A stretch of DNA of 64,000 nt, from contig JAMPIV010017775.1 in NCBI GenBank assembly GCA_024509875.1, positions 186,001 to 250,000 of the forward strand, read 5' to 3'. This DNA comes from Oreohelix idahoensis. Lineage: Eukaryota; Mollusca; Gastropoda; Stylommatophora; Oreohelicidae. Position numbers and translations under genes: made by a program. Within the stretch, counting starts at the first letter, position 1. Every line of letters begins with the position of its first letter. Under the pieces are notes generated by a model, which was not told where the DNA came from, ran no database searches, and worked only from the letters and a program-made list of their open reading frames with translations. Shown piece by piece: positions 1 to 11,878 of the stretch.

Positions 1-89
1 AACACAATTCCTCACATAAAAATGGAAATGTGCTAGCGTGTAGTAGCATGCCTTACTATTTTGACTGCACCCCAAATCTATCCTTAACA
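1..89 (-). repeat. 3' LTR of element A, truncated by window edge
   Basis: These 89 bp equal 12583-12671. In sense orientation the LTR starts with TGTTAAGGATAG at base 89. The rest of the LTR lies left of the window. Confidence 0.9.
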
Positions 90-105
90 TATCACCCCCT
101 TCGCG
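90..105 (-). other. Polypurine tract of element A
   Basis: On the minus strand the bases just before the 3' LTR read GCGAAGGGGGTGATA. This is a purine-rich stretch placed where plus-strand priming occurs in LTR retrotransposons. The position is strong evidence and the sequence itself is short. Confidence 0.65.
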
Positions 106-1123
106 GTGTTAAAAAAAACAAATTTATTTGTTCTTTTTCCAATACAAATATTTCCTATACGGAAATAGCGGCCAAAATTGATTATATCACAATTATTGGG
201 CCACATTGATAATAATCTAGTCGCAGTCAGTCTGCATAATGTAACTTATTATCAAATATAATGCTAGACGAATTTGTCATCAGTCATAAACAGTCATATG
301 TCAATAAGTAACAAGTCATATACAGTCGATATTCCAATGATGTAACAAAAGAATACATAAATGTATGATCATGTGAGTTTACAATAACCATATCAAAAAA
401 TAGCATGCATATATGAAAATGGTATGAGATATATAAAATAAATAAAAACAAAAAATCCAAATCAAAAATTCAAAAATGCATGAATAATAATTTATAATAA
501 AAATAGAAGGTTATATCTCCAAGTAACAATGCTGTCAAAAATCCTAAAATTAAAGCTTAAATGTAATTTAAACATGACATGAATCAAATAAGATATGAAG
601 CAATGCGATATGACATTAATGTAACTAAAGTACATGAATATCTCACAAAAAGAGAAAGAAGAGAGAAAAAAAAATAGTACAAGAACGCAAGGATAACTAA
701 TTAACACAATTATTACATTACTTAATTATTCTGCTCTAAGTACCTTTGTACGTTGGCAAGACAAGTAATGTCCAAAACAAATTTGCAATAATACAATCAT
801 ACTCCAAACTATCCGTGTTAGGAGTAGATTTCTGGTACGGTATTAATATAGCAATCTTAATTAATGTGAATGTGCCTTCCAGAATAATAACATTATGTTT
901 TAGTTGGAAATTGTTCATGTCTGTAAGTAGTATAACACTGTTCAATGTGCCACTGGTTAAAGTGAATAATGATTATCTCAAAGTCGTTTAAATCACAAAT
1001 GTTAATATGAATGATTTGGAAATCAACTTAGTGTTCATGTACTCATCATCCTTTGTCATAGTGACTAGTAGTGAGTAAACACCATGGCTTCACACATGTG
1101 TAATATAAAGTCAACTAACTAAG
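106..1123 (-). other. Non-coding 3' region of element A
   Basis: About 1 kb between the RNase H stop and the polypurine tract. No reading frame resembling integrase or envelope is visible on either strand. This matters because a standard Ty3 element would carry integrase here. Confidence 0.6.
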
Positions 1124-2745
1124 TCAATATGAATCTTCAAGTTCGAGTTGTGGGCATCTCGATAAAGCATCTGCGACCACATTTGCAGAACCTGGTATTG
1201 CCTCGATTTCATACTGAAAAGGTTGAAGCAGGATGGCGAAACGAGCTAGCTTTGGGTTCTTGTGATTCGCCTTCTTCAATGAGGAAAGGGATTTCTGGTC
1301 TGATTGTATGATGAAAGGGGCGCCCAACAAATACCGCTCCAGCTTGACTACCGCCCAGATAACAGCCAGCAACTCTCTTTCTATCACTGGGTACTTTCTT
1401 TCTGCATCATTGAGCTTTCTGGATATGTAGAGGGTTGGATGTAATCTTCTCTCGAACTCTTGCATCAGTGATGCGCCGATACCTTTTGAACTAGCATCTG
1501 TGCGGAGATAATAAGTCAGATTTGTATCTGGTAACCTCAAAATTGGTGGCACAGAAAAAAAATATTTTGAACATAATTTAACGCAGCCTGGCACTCTGGT
1601 GTCCAGTGCACGTGGTTCGGTAAGCCTTTTTTAAGCAAGGCAGAGAGGTCTGCAGTGATTGAAGACAAGTTTGGTATAAATTTACTATAATACTGAATCA
1701 AGCCGAGAAGACTACGAACTTGCTTCTTAGTAGTGAGCACAGACAATTTTAGGATTTTGGAAACATTCTGTGGCACGGTCTGAAGACAACCGTGACCCAC
1801 CTTATGTCCCAAGAATGAAATTTCCTCAAAAGCAATAAAGATCTTTGAGGGCTTGGCTGTTAGGTGGTGGAGACGTAAAGTGTCCAGAAGAGAATGTAAA
1901 CCTAAGAAGTGCTCCTCCCAAGTGGAACTGAATAGACAGATGTCGCCTATATATGTGATTATATCGGACCGATGAGAGAGAATTTTTCTCATCATACGGA
2001 CAAACGTTGCCGGGGCGTTCATAAGTCCGAAAGGCATTACGTTCCACTGATAAAGACCCTGTTGTGTAGCAAAGGCAGTGAGTTATTTAGCTCTGTCAGT
2101 CAAGGGAACTTGCCAGTATCCCTTGGTAAGGTCAATTTTAGTAAAGAAAAGAGACTTGGCGAGACGAGATAAAAGATTTTCAAGTAGGGGTAAGGGTTCA
2201 GCATCGAAGACTGTGATGTTATTCAGCTTCCGGTAATCTACACACAATCTGATATTTTTGTCTTTCTTACGAACGATGACCATAGGTGATGAGTAAGGGG
2301 CATTGGAAGGTTCAATAATTCCTAAATTAAGCATTTGTTTTAATTCTTGTTCCACCTGGTGCTGGTAGTGAATAGGGACAGGATAGGGGCGTAGACGAAT
2401 TGGTCGATCATCTGTAAGGGTGATGTCATGCGAAATGACTGATGTACGCCCTGGGATGTCTGTGAGGACGTCTGGAAAGGATTCTAGAAGATTAGAGACT
2501 TGGGAATGTTGTTCAGAAGACAAAGCTGGACAAATAGCAATATCCTTCCATGTCTCAGTCGATTGGAGAGGAAAGACAGGTAAGTTCATGGGAACATCAG
2601 GAAAAGCCGATTCTTCCTCCTGAATCACTGAAAGTGCTGAGTAGTGAGTACCAGGTCTAGGGTGGTCATCAACTGCTTGAAAGATGGCTTGAAGATGTTC
2701 CGGTCTAGTGTGGAATTCTTTAAGCATGTTTATGTGAAAGGTCTT
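1124..2745 (-). pseudogene. RT-RNase H half of element A polyprotein (broken)
   Basis: Encodes reverse transcriptase followed by RNase H of a Ty3-type element. The frame enters from the integrase tail at the insertion point (2741-2745). Visible RT signatures include RLCVDYRKLNN, FTKIDLTKGYWQVPL, the MPFGL block and FLGH. The RNase H part shows LRTDAS, ERELLAVIWA and VADALSR. Breaks: an in-frame TAA shortly after the KGYWQVPL block (near 2083), where element B has Tyr; the catalytic box reads YIGD instead of YIDD (near 1946); and a frameshift in a T8 run (sense strand) near 1555 separates RT from RNase H. No integrase follows. The homopolymer frameshift may be a sequencing error, but the YIGD change and the stop codon are substitutions. 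Function is presumed lost. Confidence 0.9.
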
Positions 2746-3811
2746 TGTTGCAGGTGGAACTTATGGAAGGGGAAGTAATCTTTAGAATGTTTTGAACAAA
2801 TTAAATTTCGAGTTGCAACGCTTGATTAAGCGGATACTTGTTTGACTTTAGGATAGAATTATCTTTTCCTATTTTTCGGGTGACAGAGTACAGATAAGCG
2901 TGTGAACGCTGTTTAATGTATTTATTCTGTACTGTTTTGAGTCATGTGAATAGCTCGCTAGTCTGCATGTGTTATCGAGAACGGTGTTCAAGACAACCGA
3001 ATCTCGTGACGGGTTTTTTGGCGGGACTAGTGTGTGATTGAGGGAGTTGTGTTTTGGGCGTGGACCGTGTAGGTCGAGTCCCAGTGTTTTTGGATAATGT
3101 ATGCCTACGTAGGATTTGAGAAAATGTCGACTTATATATTTCGCTGTGTGTACAGCCTATGTGATACACTGCAGTGAAGATTTGTTTAGGCCATATGAAC
3201 CTAATTATAGCTGCCGTGTGATGCAGGCTTTGCTATGTATTGAAGTGCTTTTGTAGGCCATATTTTGAAGATTAATGAAGCTGCCGGGTGATGCAGGCTT
3301 CGCTGTGTATTAAGGTACTTTTGTAGGCCATATTATGTTTAGCTGCAGTATGAAGATTTGTGAAGCTATTAAGCTATTATCAGTCCAGGATTAGGACAGG
3401 CCATATTATATATTAACTGCAGTGTGGAGATGTATGAAGCTATTAAGCTATTATTAGTCCAGGATTAGGACAGGCCATATTATGTTTAGCTGCAGTATGA
3501 AGATTTGTGAAGCTGTTAAGCTATTATAAGTCCAGGATTAGGACAGGCCATATTATGTTTAACTGCAGTATGAAGATTTGTGAAGCTGTTAAGCTATTAT
3601 AAGTCCAGGATTAGGACAGGCCATATTATATATTAACTGCAGTGTGGAGATGTATGAAGCTATTAAGCTATTATAAGTCCAGGATTAGGACAGGCCGTAT
3701 TAGATATTTAATGCCCGGGAAATTATGTTATAATGATTTCGTGTTATTGCTAGCGAATGCGAGTACATTTATGGCCAGTAATAACATTCATACTGAAACC
3801 ACTCGGTTACA
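2746..3811 (+). repeat. Left LTR of nested element
   Basis: Starts TGTTGCAGGTGG, ends CTCGGTTACA. Contains five tandem units of about 73 bp (3326-3692). The short ORFs in it are repeated in the right LTR and resemble no protein family I know. Confidence 0.92.
3326..3692 (+). repeat. 73-bp tandem array inside left LTR (5 units)
   Basis: Each unit begins GGCCATATTATRTWTARCTG and contains AAGCTATTA and GTCCAGGATTAGGACA. The right LTR has four units (6928-7221), which explains the length difference of the two LTRs. Confidence 0.9.
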
Positions 3812-3815
3812 TTTA

Positions 3816-3860
3816 TGGTGGCCAGTATGGGGATCGAACCCACAACATTCGCGTTATCAG
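3816..3860 (+). promoter_or_regulatory. Primer-binding site complementary to tRNA-Ile, unusually long
   Basis: Begins TGGTGGCCAGTATGGGG four bases after the LTR. Its reverse complement reads as a tRNA 3' half: CCA tail, discriminator A, acceptor strand ACTGGCC, T arm GTGGG-TTCGATC-CCCAT, variable loop ATGTT, anticodon-stem strand CGCGA and loop CTGATAA. The layout matches eukaryotic tRNA-Ile(AAU), with G in place of A at position 34. Ordinary primer-binding sites are about 18 nt; here similarity runs about 45 nt. A short AGAGC match further on may be the D arm, but the spacing there is wrong. Confidence 0.75.
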
Positions 3861-6347
3861 CTTGCTCTACTTGTTGTTGTGAATGTAACACTTTGTTTCA
3901 GCGTAAGGCCGCGGCGACATTCAAGGTCGGTCATGTTGTCCCCAAGAATTCTATGATATCTACATGTGATAGAGAGAGCTAGTGACATCGTGAAGAGACC
4001 GGGTTTTTACACAAGCCGGTACTGGGTAATTGTAAACGTGATTTCTACGTTTTTTTTCATTAAATTTCACTATTGAGTAAAATGGAAATTTTCATTTGTA
4101 TTTGTTGACAGAAGCTACGTTGCGATAAGGGTCAAGGCTTCTGTGACATATTGACGGTCAGAAATGTGAGTCAACTTTCCGCTCGAGTAGTCAACCGAAA
4201 CCTGTCAGCGTCTAAATAGCAACTGATGGTTACTTTCTGAAGGTCAAGCATGTTTACAAGAGAGTGGGAGACTTCGCGTCTGATTTATTTTTTTTTTATG
4301 TGAAGATAGTAAATATTTTTTGTATTCTATATTAGTACATGACATGTTGTTGTTTTGAAATAACATATAATTTTGTTGTAATGATTATTTCTATGCATCA
4401 TTTGATTGCCATAATTTTTTATTGTTATTTATATGTCTGTATTTTGATGATGTATTAATACATTTTTATGCTATTTATATATTATTGTGTTGATAATGTG
4501 TAGTATGTAATTATTATCCTTTATACTACTCTGTTCAACTTAGAATTTTTGCAACTGTGTTGTTTAGGATAGTTTTGTACATGATGAGATTGCACAAACT
4601 CATTTATTGTGTTGATGTAGTGGTTACTTTTAGATAGTCCTGAGTGTTCGTTATTCGCTTAATTTATATTTTTCTTATGTTTTGGTGTCATGATTAATTA
4701 ATATATAGAACATACAGAGAAGATGTGTATTATCTGGTATGTTGTGAAATGTAATTTTGAAAATAGCTTGCATGTATCATACATGATCTTGTATTTGGAT
4801 TTGTTAACTTTTTGTGAAACTTCGATTTTCCAGAACTTGATTTTCTTGCCAGTCAGACATGTAGATTATTTTCTTAGCAGATTATTTAAAAAAAAATTTT
4901 TTTTTTTTTGTAGATATTTTTATAGAACCTTTTTTATATTTCATATTAGCAACAAAGTGTAGATTTATTTATAATGTATATCTTATCGATTTGAGTAAGA
5001 GATAGAGTTATAGCTAAATAGCATTTTACTGAGCTGAACGTAATTGTCAGCAGAAAGAACTTAAAGAATAAATTAAATTTACATGTGTTGATTTAAAGGT
5101 TTCTTCGAGATAGGATTTTTGTTTTATATTTCACTCATTTTGTTAAAATATTGATTTCATTATTAGGCTTTACTTAAAGTATTATTGAATTACTTAAAAA
5201 TTAAATACTGTTTTTTATGTAACTTATCGAGAAAAAAAAATATGTTTGTACGGTACTGTTGAAAAAAATGATTTTTTTTTTTTTTTTTGGCATTGTAATT
5301 TTTTGTTGGGTGTGCCCAGCATTTGACTTCGTGATATCATTGATATGTAGTTTGATTAGTTCTTGTAAAAAGTTGTTTTTTATTATGATGTATTTTTTAT
5401 TTTTAGCGCTTGATTGTGCGTTGGTCGTATTAGTTATAGTAATGCTATTACTTGTTTGTTCGATGCCTATAATTTATTTATGTTAGTTTTGTATAACTCT
5501 TATAACTTAGTTAAATTACTTATTAGCTTTTGTTTAGTTATAAATTATTTTTTGATGGTATTAGTATAGATATACTTTGATATTTTGTGTTGTGCCTTTC
5601 GATCATGTTTATATATTTTTTTTTGAATAGGTTATCTGATCAAAACAGTTATTAGTATGTATCGTTATTGACTTTCTCTGCGTTCGTGCCTTTGCTTTCT
5701 ATCTGTCTTTGGTAACTATTCTTCATTTCATTCCTCCTTTTCTGTTGTCTTTTCGGTATGGATTTCATATCTTGTTTATACTTTCGTACCTCATCTTCGT
5801 TTTACTTAATTCTATTTGTATACTTTGTCTTCTTTCAACACTTATACCTCTATTCTTTGTATTGTTGGAGTGGTTATATGATTTGATATGACATATCTAC
5901 TTATGATAGTTGTATTTATTTTACATGTAATTGTCCAACTTAATTATGAGTATATGGTATTGTTGAGATCTTACTTTCTTTTTTTTTTTTTTTTTTTCTT
6001 TTTTTTTTACAGATCATTCTTCTTTTGATTGATCTTGTGTTTTCTCTTTCGATTGGTTGTTTTCGGTTTGGTTTGTACTAAATATACATAACTTAATTTT
6101 GGAACTGATCATATTTGTATATTTAGCTAATTTCTTTTTATACTTAGCTGATTATGCTGTATGCTTTAATTGCCACTTTTCACTTTAATGCTGATATTTC
6201 TTGTAAATATCTAATTTTGATTTAAAATAAGATATTTTTGTAGGCATACGTTACAGCTTAATTGTCTTCTAAATTTTTCGTTTTTGGGAGTTAATTTTTC
6301 AAAAAAAAAATGATAGAATCATTTTTTTTCCCGGAGCGGGTGGTAAC
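3861..6347 (+). other. Non-coding interior of nested LTR element
   Basis: About 2.5 kb, strongly T-rich on the plus strand, with several homopolymer T runs (for example near 5975-6009). Short ORFs are hydrophobic low-complexity translations of T-rich DNA and show no family signature. No gag, protease, RT or integrase motif is seen on either strand. Confidence 0.75.
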
Positions 6348-7340
6348 TGTTGCAGGTGGAACTTATGGAAGGGGAAGTAATCTTTAGAATGTTTTGAACA
6401 AATTAAATTTCGAGTTGCAACGCTTGATTAAGCGGATACTTGTTTGACTTTAGGATAGAATTATCTTTTCCTATTTTTCGGGTGACAGAGTACAGATAAG
6501 CGTGTGAACGCTGTTTAATGTATTTATTCTGTACTGTTTTGAGTCATGTGAATAGCTCGCTAGTCTGCATGTGTTATCGAGAACGGTGTTCAAGACAACC
6601 GAATCTCGTGACGGGTTTTTTGGCGGGACTAGTGTGTGATTGAGGGAGTTGTGTTTTGGGCGTGGACCGTGTAGGTCGAGTCCCAGTGTTTTTGGATAAT
6701 GTATGCCTACGTAGGATTTGAGAAAATGTCGACTTATATATTTCGCTGTGTGTACAGCCTATGTGATACACTGCAGTGAAGATTTGTTTAGGCCATATGA
6801 ACCTTATTATAGCTGCCGTGTGATGCAGGCTTTGCTATGTATTGAAGTGCTTTTGTAGGCCATATTTTGAAGATTAATGAAGCTGCCGGGTGATGCAGGC
6901 TTCGCTGTGTATTAAGGTACTTTTGTAGGCCATATTATGTTTAGCTGCAGTATGAAGATTTGTGAAGCTATTAAGCTATTATCAGTCCAGGATTAGGACA
7001 GGCCATATTATATATTAACTGCAGTGTGGAGATGTATGAAGCTATTAAGCTATTATTAGTCCAGGATTAGGACAGGCCATATTATGTTTAGCTACAGTAT
7101 GAAGATTTGTGAAGCTGTTAAGCTATTATAAGTCCAGGATTAGGACAGGCCATATTATATATTAACTGCAGTGTGGAGATGTATGAAGCTATTAAGCTAT
7201 TATAAGTCCAGGATTAGGACAGGCCGTATTAGATATTTAATGCCCGGGAAATTATGTTATAATGATTTCGTGTTATTGCTAGCGAATGCGAGTACATTTA
7301 TGGCCAGTAATAACATTCATACTGAAACCACTCGGTTACA
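6348..7340 (+). repeat. Right LTR of nested element
   Basis: Starts TGTTGCAGG at 6348 and ends GGTTACA at 7340, followed by the target duplication GTCTT. It carries four of the 73-bp units (6928-7221). Confidence 0.92.
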
Positions 7341-7345
7341 GTCTT

Positions 7346-10300
7346 CCTTTTCCCTTTTATCTCTAAGGTGTAGTCAACATCAGAAATGCGTGAAAACACT
7401 TTATATGGACCATTCCAAGCAATTAAAAGTCTATTTTCTTTCCTTGGAAGCAATACAAAAGCTTCATCGCCAGGCAATAGTTGACGTAATCGTCTGTTGC
7501 GATTTTGGAACTGGCGTGATCTTGCTTTAGCAGCCTCGGAAGAAGCTGTAGCCAGTTGGCATGCATCTATAATGTTACGCCGGAGGTTAACGACGTATTC
7601 ATACGATGACTGGATGTCCTCAGTCATCTCTGAGTCTATGAGCAGGTCCTTAATAAGTGACATGGGACCTCGAGGTTGAGCTCCAAACACAAGCTCAAAA
7701 GGCGAGAAACCGGTCTGTTCATTCGCTACCTCACGGTATGCGAACAGCACGGCGGGTAAAACCCTGTCCCAATCTTGAGGATATTTCACTGTAACTTTGC
7801 CCAATAATTGCTTTAACGTCCGGTTAAGACGTTCCACCATGCCATTGCTCATCGCATGGTAAACACTACTGAGAGACCTGTCGATATTGAGGCGTTTCAT
7901 AACAGCAATCATAGTGTCAGATACAAATTGGGTACCTCGATCTGAAAGAAGTTTTCGAGGAAAACCAAGTCTAGAAAAAATCAAGAAAAGGGCATCAGCA
8001 ACGTCATTAGTGGTGATGTTCTTAAGAGGGATGGCCTCGGGCCATCGAGTGCACATGTCGATACATGTGAGCACATACCTGTGTCCTCTAGCGGACATAA
8101 CAGGTAAAGGACCGATAATATCTACGGCCATTTTCTCAAAGGGGCGTACAGGTATATCACACGCCTGAATCGGGGCCGTATGATAGGCTCCTCTTGATTT
8201 TACCTCTTGACAAATAACGCAAGAGCGACAATATAAGGAGGTGTCTCTGGAAATTCCCGGCCAAAAGAAAGAGGACAAAACTCTGGATCGCGTCCTAGAG
8301 TAGCCCATATGGCCAGCACAGTGCGAATCGTGTGCATGTTGTAGAATGTACAGACGAAGTTTTTGGGGAACCATCACCTGATGTCTGATTAAAGATGAAT
8401 CTTTAAAATTCCTAACCAATACATCATTTTTAAGTGTGTACCACTGTTTTGGTGACAAACTATCATCAACGTAATCATTATCTTTGACTAATCTAAAGAA
8501 TTTCTTCAAAGAGTTATCTTCTCTTTGAAGTTTGATAAAGGATTGTTTGTCTATCTCAGAGTGAACGTGAAAATTGTCCTGAGTTCCAGGACCGGTATCA
8601 TCATTTTCCTTTTGTGCCTTGGCCTGGGCACGCGTAGTAACTGCAGCAGCAGTTGATAAATTTTGACGTCCCCATTGAACAATTTCTTCGGGTGAGCAAT
8701 CATTGCTGCCGTTTATCGGGCCAAGTGTGACATCCGCTATTGGGTTCCTTAACAAACACACTTTAACCTTGCCTGTAAAAAATGGTGAGTGAATATCTAC
8801 CACGGCTGTGGGATAAAATTCCACTGTACCGCCGAAAGTTACACATTTAACAAAGTCACCCGTTGCATGAGACGGATGTACTAATGACTGTCTCACTCCG
8901 ACAGTCGTGCAACCAGAATCACGGAGTACTGTAACTTGAGTGCCATTCAATAAACCTTTATGAAGCTGTAGTACTCCTGTGCCATCATGTGCTGATGAAG
9001 CAGTGACTGCTGGTAGCGGATGGCCACATTTTAATAAAGAAGTCACATTATACTGGAATAGAGTTTGGCAATCTGGACACTGTGAAGCAGTATCAAAGTC
9101 AAACGAACAACATGAAGCTGAATGATTAACAACATTGTTGTCTTGCGCGTTCTCAGGTGTAGAAGCAGTATTTGCTGAGTTGGCATGGTAATTCGAATTT
9201 GCATTATTTCTAGAGCGTGATCTATGTCTCTGATTGTAAAAAGAGTTATTTTGACTCCCGTCATTATTTCTTTGGTTCCTATTGTTGTTTCCTTGATTTC
9301 TATAGTCTTGTGACCTATTACGATGTGAATAATTTTGGTTATTGGGTCCCCAGTTATTCCAATTCTTATTATAGTTACCAAAATTATCATTCCTTCTCTC
9401 TCCTGAGTTTTGTTGGAAATTACCTCTGTTTTGGGGTGAGTAGTTTCTATATGGTTGTCTACCTCTATATGGTTGTGAGTTATTGAATTTGCTTGGTTTG
9501 AAATTCCCATCACAACTGTAGGATCTTTGTCTATAATTGTTTTGGTTCCAAGTTGTAACTGCGGCAACAGGTAAAGCTTCCTTAATATTGTTGTTACTGA
9601 CACAAACTCCCGGATGTGCATTACAATATTGCCTACATAATTCCTCCATTGAACTCAAACTTGACGGCTTCCTTTCCTGTAGATATTCTCGCAGTGGTCT
9701 GCTTACGGAAGACAAAATTTTGTCTCGCAATAATAAGTCCTTAAGGCCCTCATAATTCTCTTCAATGCCGGAAAGTTGTATCCATCTATTAAATGTTAGA
9801 CGAGTTGCAGCTACAAACTGTGTAAAATCTTTACCCGTTTCAAGAATCATATGTTTGAACTTCATACGATAACCTTCAGCGTCTAACTGATGAAGTTTTA
9901 ATAATAACGTTTTAGCAGCATCATAATTGCGTCTATTCGGCCCGTCCAATTGGCACAGAGCAGTTAAGGATTCACCAGTCATGAAATCCATCAATCTTGT
10001 ACACCAATGAGATCTATCAAGCTTATTTTCTTCACAAATATTTTCATAGCGTTGTAGGAAGGACGAAATATCGTCTATTTCAGGCTTAAACTCAGGCAAA
10101 CGAAATTTAACAAAACCGCTATCGTGGTTGCTAGAGGAACCTCTACGTTCAGAGTCGTCATTTTGTCTACTCTGATGTTGGACTTTTTATTCTTCAATAC
10201 GTAAAGTCGCCATTTTTTCTTCATGTGCAAGCTTTTTCTCTTCTAATTCTTTTTCATGAGCAAGTTTCGTTGCTTCTGCAGCTTGTTGAATCTTTTTCTC

Positions 10301-10567
10301 CTCAAATTGTCTTTCCAACTTTTTTTCTTCTAATTGTCTTTCCGACTTTTTTTCTTCTAATTGCTGTTCTGCAATCCTTTTGTTCTCTTCTGCAAGTAGC
10401 TCTGCTTTTCTGAGCTCTCGCTCTTCATACCGTGCATCTCTTTGTCTCTTATCCTCTAGGGCTTCTTGATTTTCTTTGGAATTGAATTCCGCTTTGGCAA
10501 AGTCCATTAATTCCTTCGCCTTATAACCATATTCTTGGCCCATAGTAATAAATTCCTGATACTCCAT
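7346..10567 (-). pseudogene. gag-protease-integrase half of element A polyprotein (one nonsense codon)
   Basis: Starts with ATG at 10567. The first ~125 residues are a Glu/Lys-rich coiled coil. An in-frame TAA at 10185-10187 follows, and the same frame then stays open to the nested insertion. After the stop (numbering from 10099) come a capsid-like helical region (~1-180), an Asn/Arg/Tyr-rich disordered stretch (~190-310), a CPDC...KCGH putative zinc motif (~341-360) and protease with DSG (~394). Integrase follows: HHCC with HAHDSHCAGH and CRSCVIC (~587-628), core with VDIIGP (~659), SDRGTQF (~719) and SNGMVERLNRTLK (~751), then a GPY/F tail (WNGPYKV ~895). The homologous gag of element B lacks the stop. 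Integrase carries no visible defect apart from the nested insertion. Confidence 0.92.
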
Positions 10568-11878
10568 TATTTACTTCTTCAGTATCTTACTATCAATATT
10601 ATAAATTATGTAATAAATGTATCTCGATTAGTCAGTCTATATACCAATTCACTAGCTTTGTGCTTTGCAATATTATCAATGCAAATAGATTCTTAATATT
10701 ACTAATTAATAACAAAATAGTATAATATGAAAGACCAACAGTAGTAAAGATACGAGGGAAAAGAGAAAGAGAGCAGAGAAAAAAAATTATTATAATGTAC
10801 AAGAACAGAATTGATGGAACTAAACAAAAAGACAAGTACAAGTGACCAAGGCAATGTAATAACAGCAGCAAGTAAACGAAAAAGAATGCAAATGGGAAAC
10901 TAAGGAAAAACAACAAATAGAACCGACTTACTGCTTAAAAAAATACAGGACAGGACCTGTAACAATATATATAAATGTAACCAAGTGATAGAAGGTTAGA
11001 CTAGCATCACGAACAGAATGGTTGTCAACTAAGGAGAAGAAAAACAAAACCAGCACACAACAAGAACTGACAATTAGCAGGACGAAGCAGCACAGCTAAA
11101 CAATTTAGGTCACACTAAACAGGCAGTGAACCACATCGGTGAGATAAACTCGAGCCGGAAATTTCACTGCTTGAGAAATGTAAGCAAAAGCTATAGAAAT
11201 ATCTGCTGAGCGGTCATTTTCCAATGACATGTGTTGTTAACAACAGATGTGTACAAAGATATAGAAACGAAGAAAACAAATAACATAGATATCAAAAAGG
11301 CTTACTCCTCGGCAAAGTTACAAGAGTGTATTAACAGGCACTTATCTTATCGTAATCCGATCAGATGCAAGTCCGGAAAAAGGTGTCAACACTGGAAAAC
11401 GCTGTCCCTCAATACAAGTGAAGCACGGATAAAATGTAAATAGTACGCGGTCTCAATCAGATGGGCATCATGAACTGTGTAGATCTTGAAACGTTGTGTT
11501 GACTTGGTACAAAATAACTTGACATCGCCGTGGCATAGACTTGAAACTTGAAAGAATCTTATAAACGTTGTGATGTAGACTGGAACACGAAATAAACTTG
11601 GAAACTGGTTGGCTTGAAATTGTAATCTTGAACGTTACAGCGAAAAATAGGACATTGAAACTGGAACATTGGATATGCGCAGTGGCAAAGTTCGTTATTC
11701 AACTGGACCCGCTGGCAATGACTGAGTTCATGAGGTGGTGTGTTTATAATACCACGCTAAACAGAGGTGACGATCGAATATACAGATTAAATGGCAGCTG
11801 TAGATTTGCAAAGTACGAAGGTATACTTGCTTATGTGAATTTGAAAATCCATGTCCTGATGAAAGTATCGATCCGATA
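10568..11878 (-). other. 5' leader of element A
   Basis: About 1.3 kb between primer-binding site and gag start. No supported coding sequence. Long leaders are common in this kind of element. Confidence 0.6.

Larger units (their letters stand above)
2746..7340 (+). mobile_element. Non-autonomous LTR retrotransposon (LARD-like) nested in element A
   Basis: Direct repeats 2746-3811 (1066 bp) and 6348-7340 (993 bp) both begin TGTTGCAGG and end GGTTACA, the TG...CA termini of LTRs. The copies differ by very few substitutions plus one 73-bp tandem unit, so insertion is recent. Target duplication GTCTT is present at 2741-2745 and 7341-7345. A primer-binding site starts at 3816, four bases after the left LTR. 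The 2.5-kb interior is AT-rich and has no gag or pol similarity, so mobilisation must come from another element. The polypurine tract before the right LTR is weak (GGAGCGGGTGG near 6334). Size and structure fit the class called large retrotransposon derivatives. Confidence 0.92.

Noticed and set aside
3816..3870. Possible tRNA-Ile gene on the minus strand
   Set aside because: Only the 3' half is present, the 5' acceptor and anticodon stem do not pair, and its position four bases from an LTR makes a primer-binding site the better reading.
7171..7530. 119-codon plus-strand ORF spanning the right LTR end
   Set aside because: It crosses the boundary of the nested element into the antisense of integrase and has no signature.
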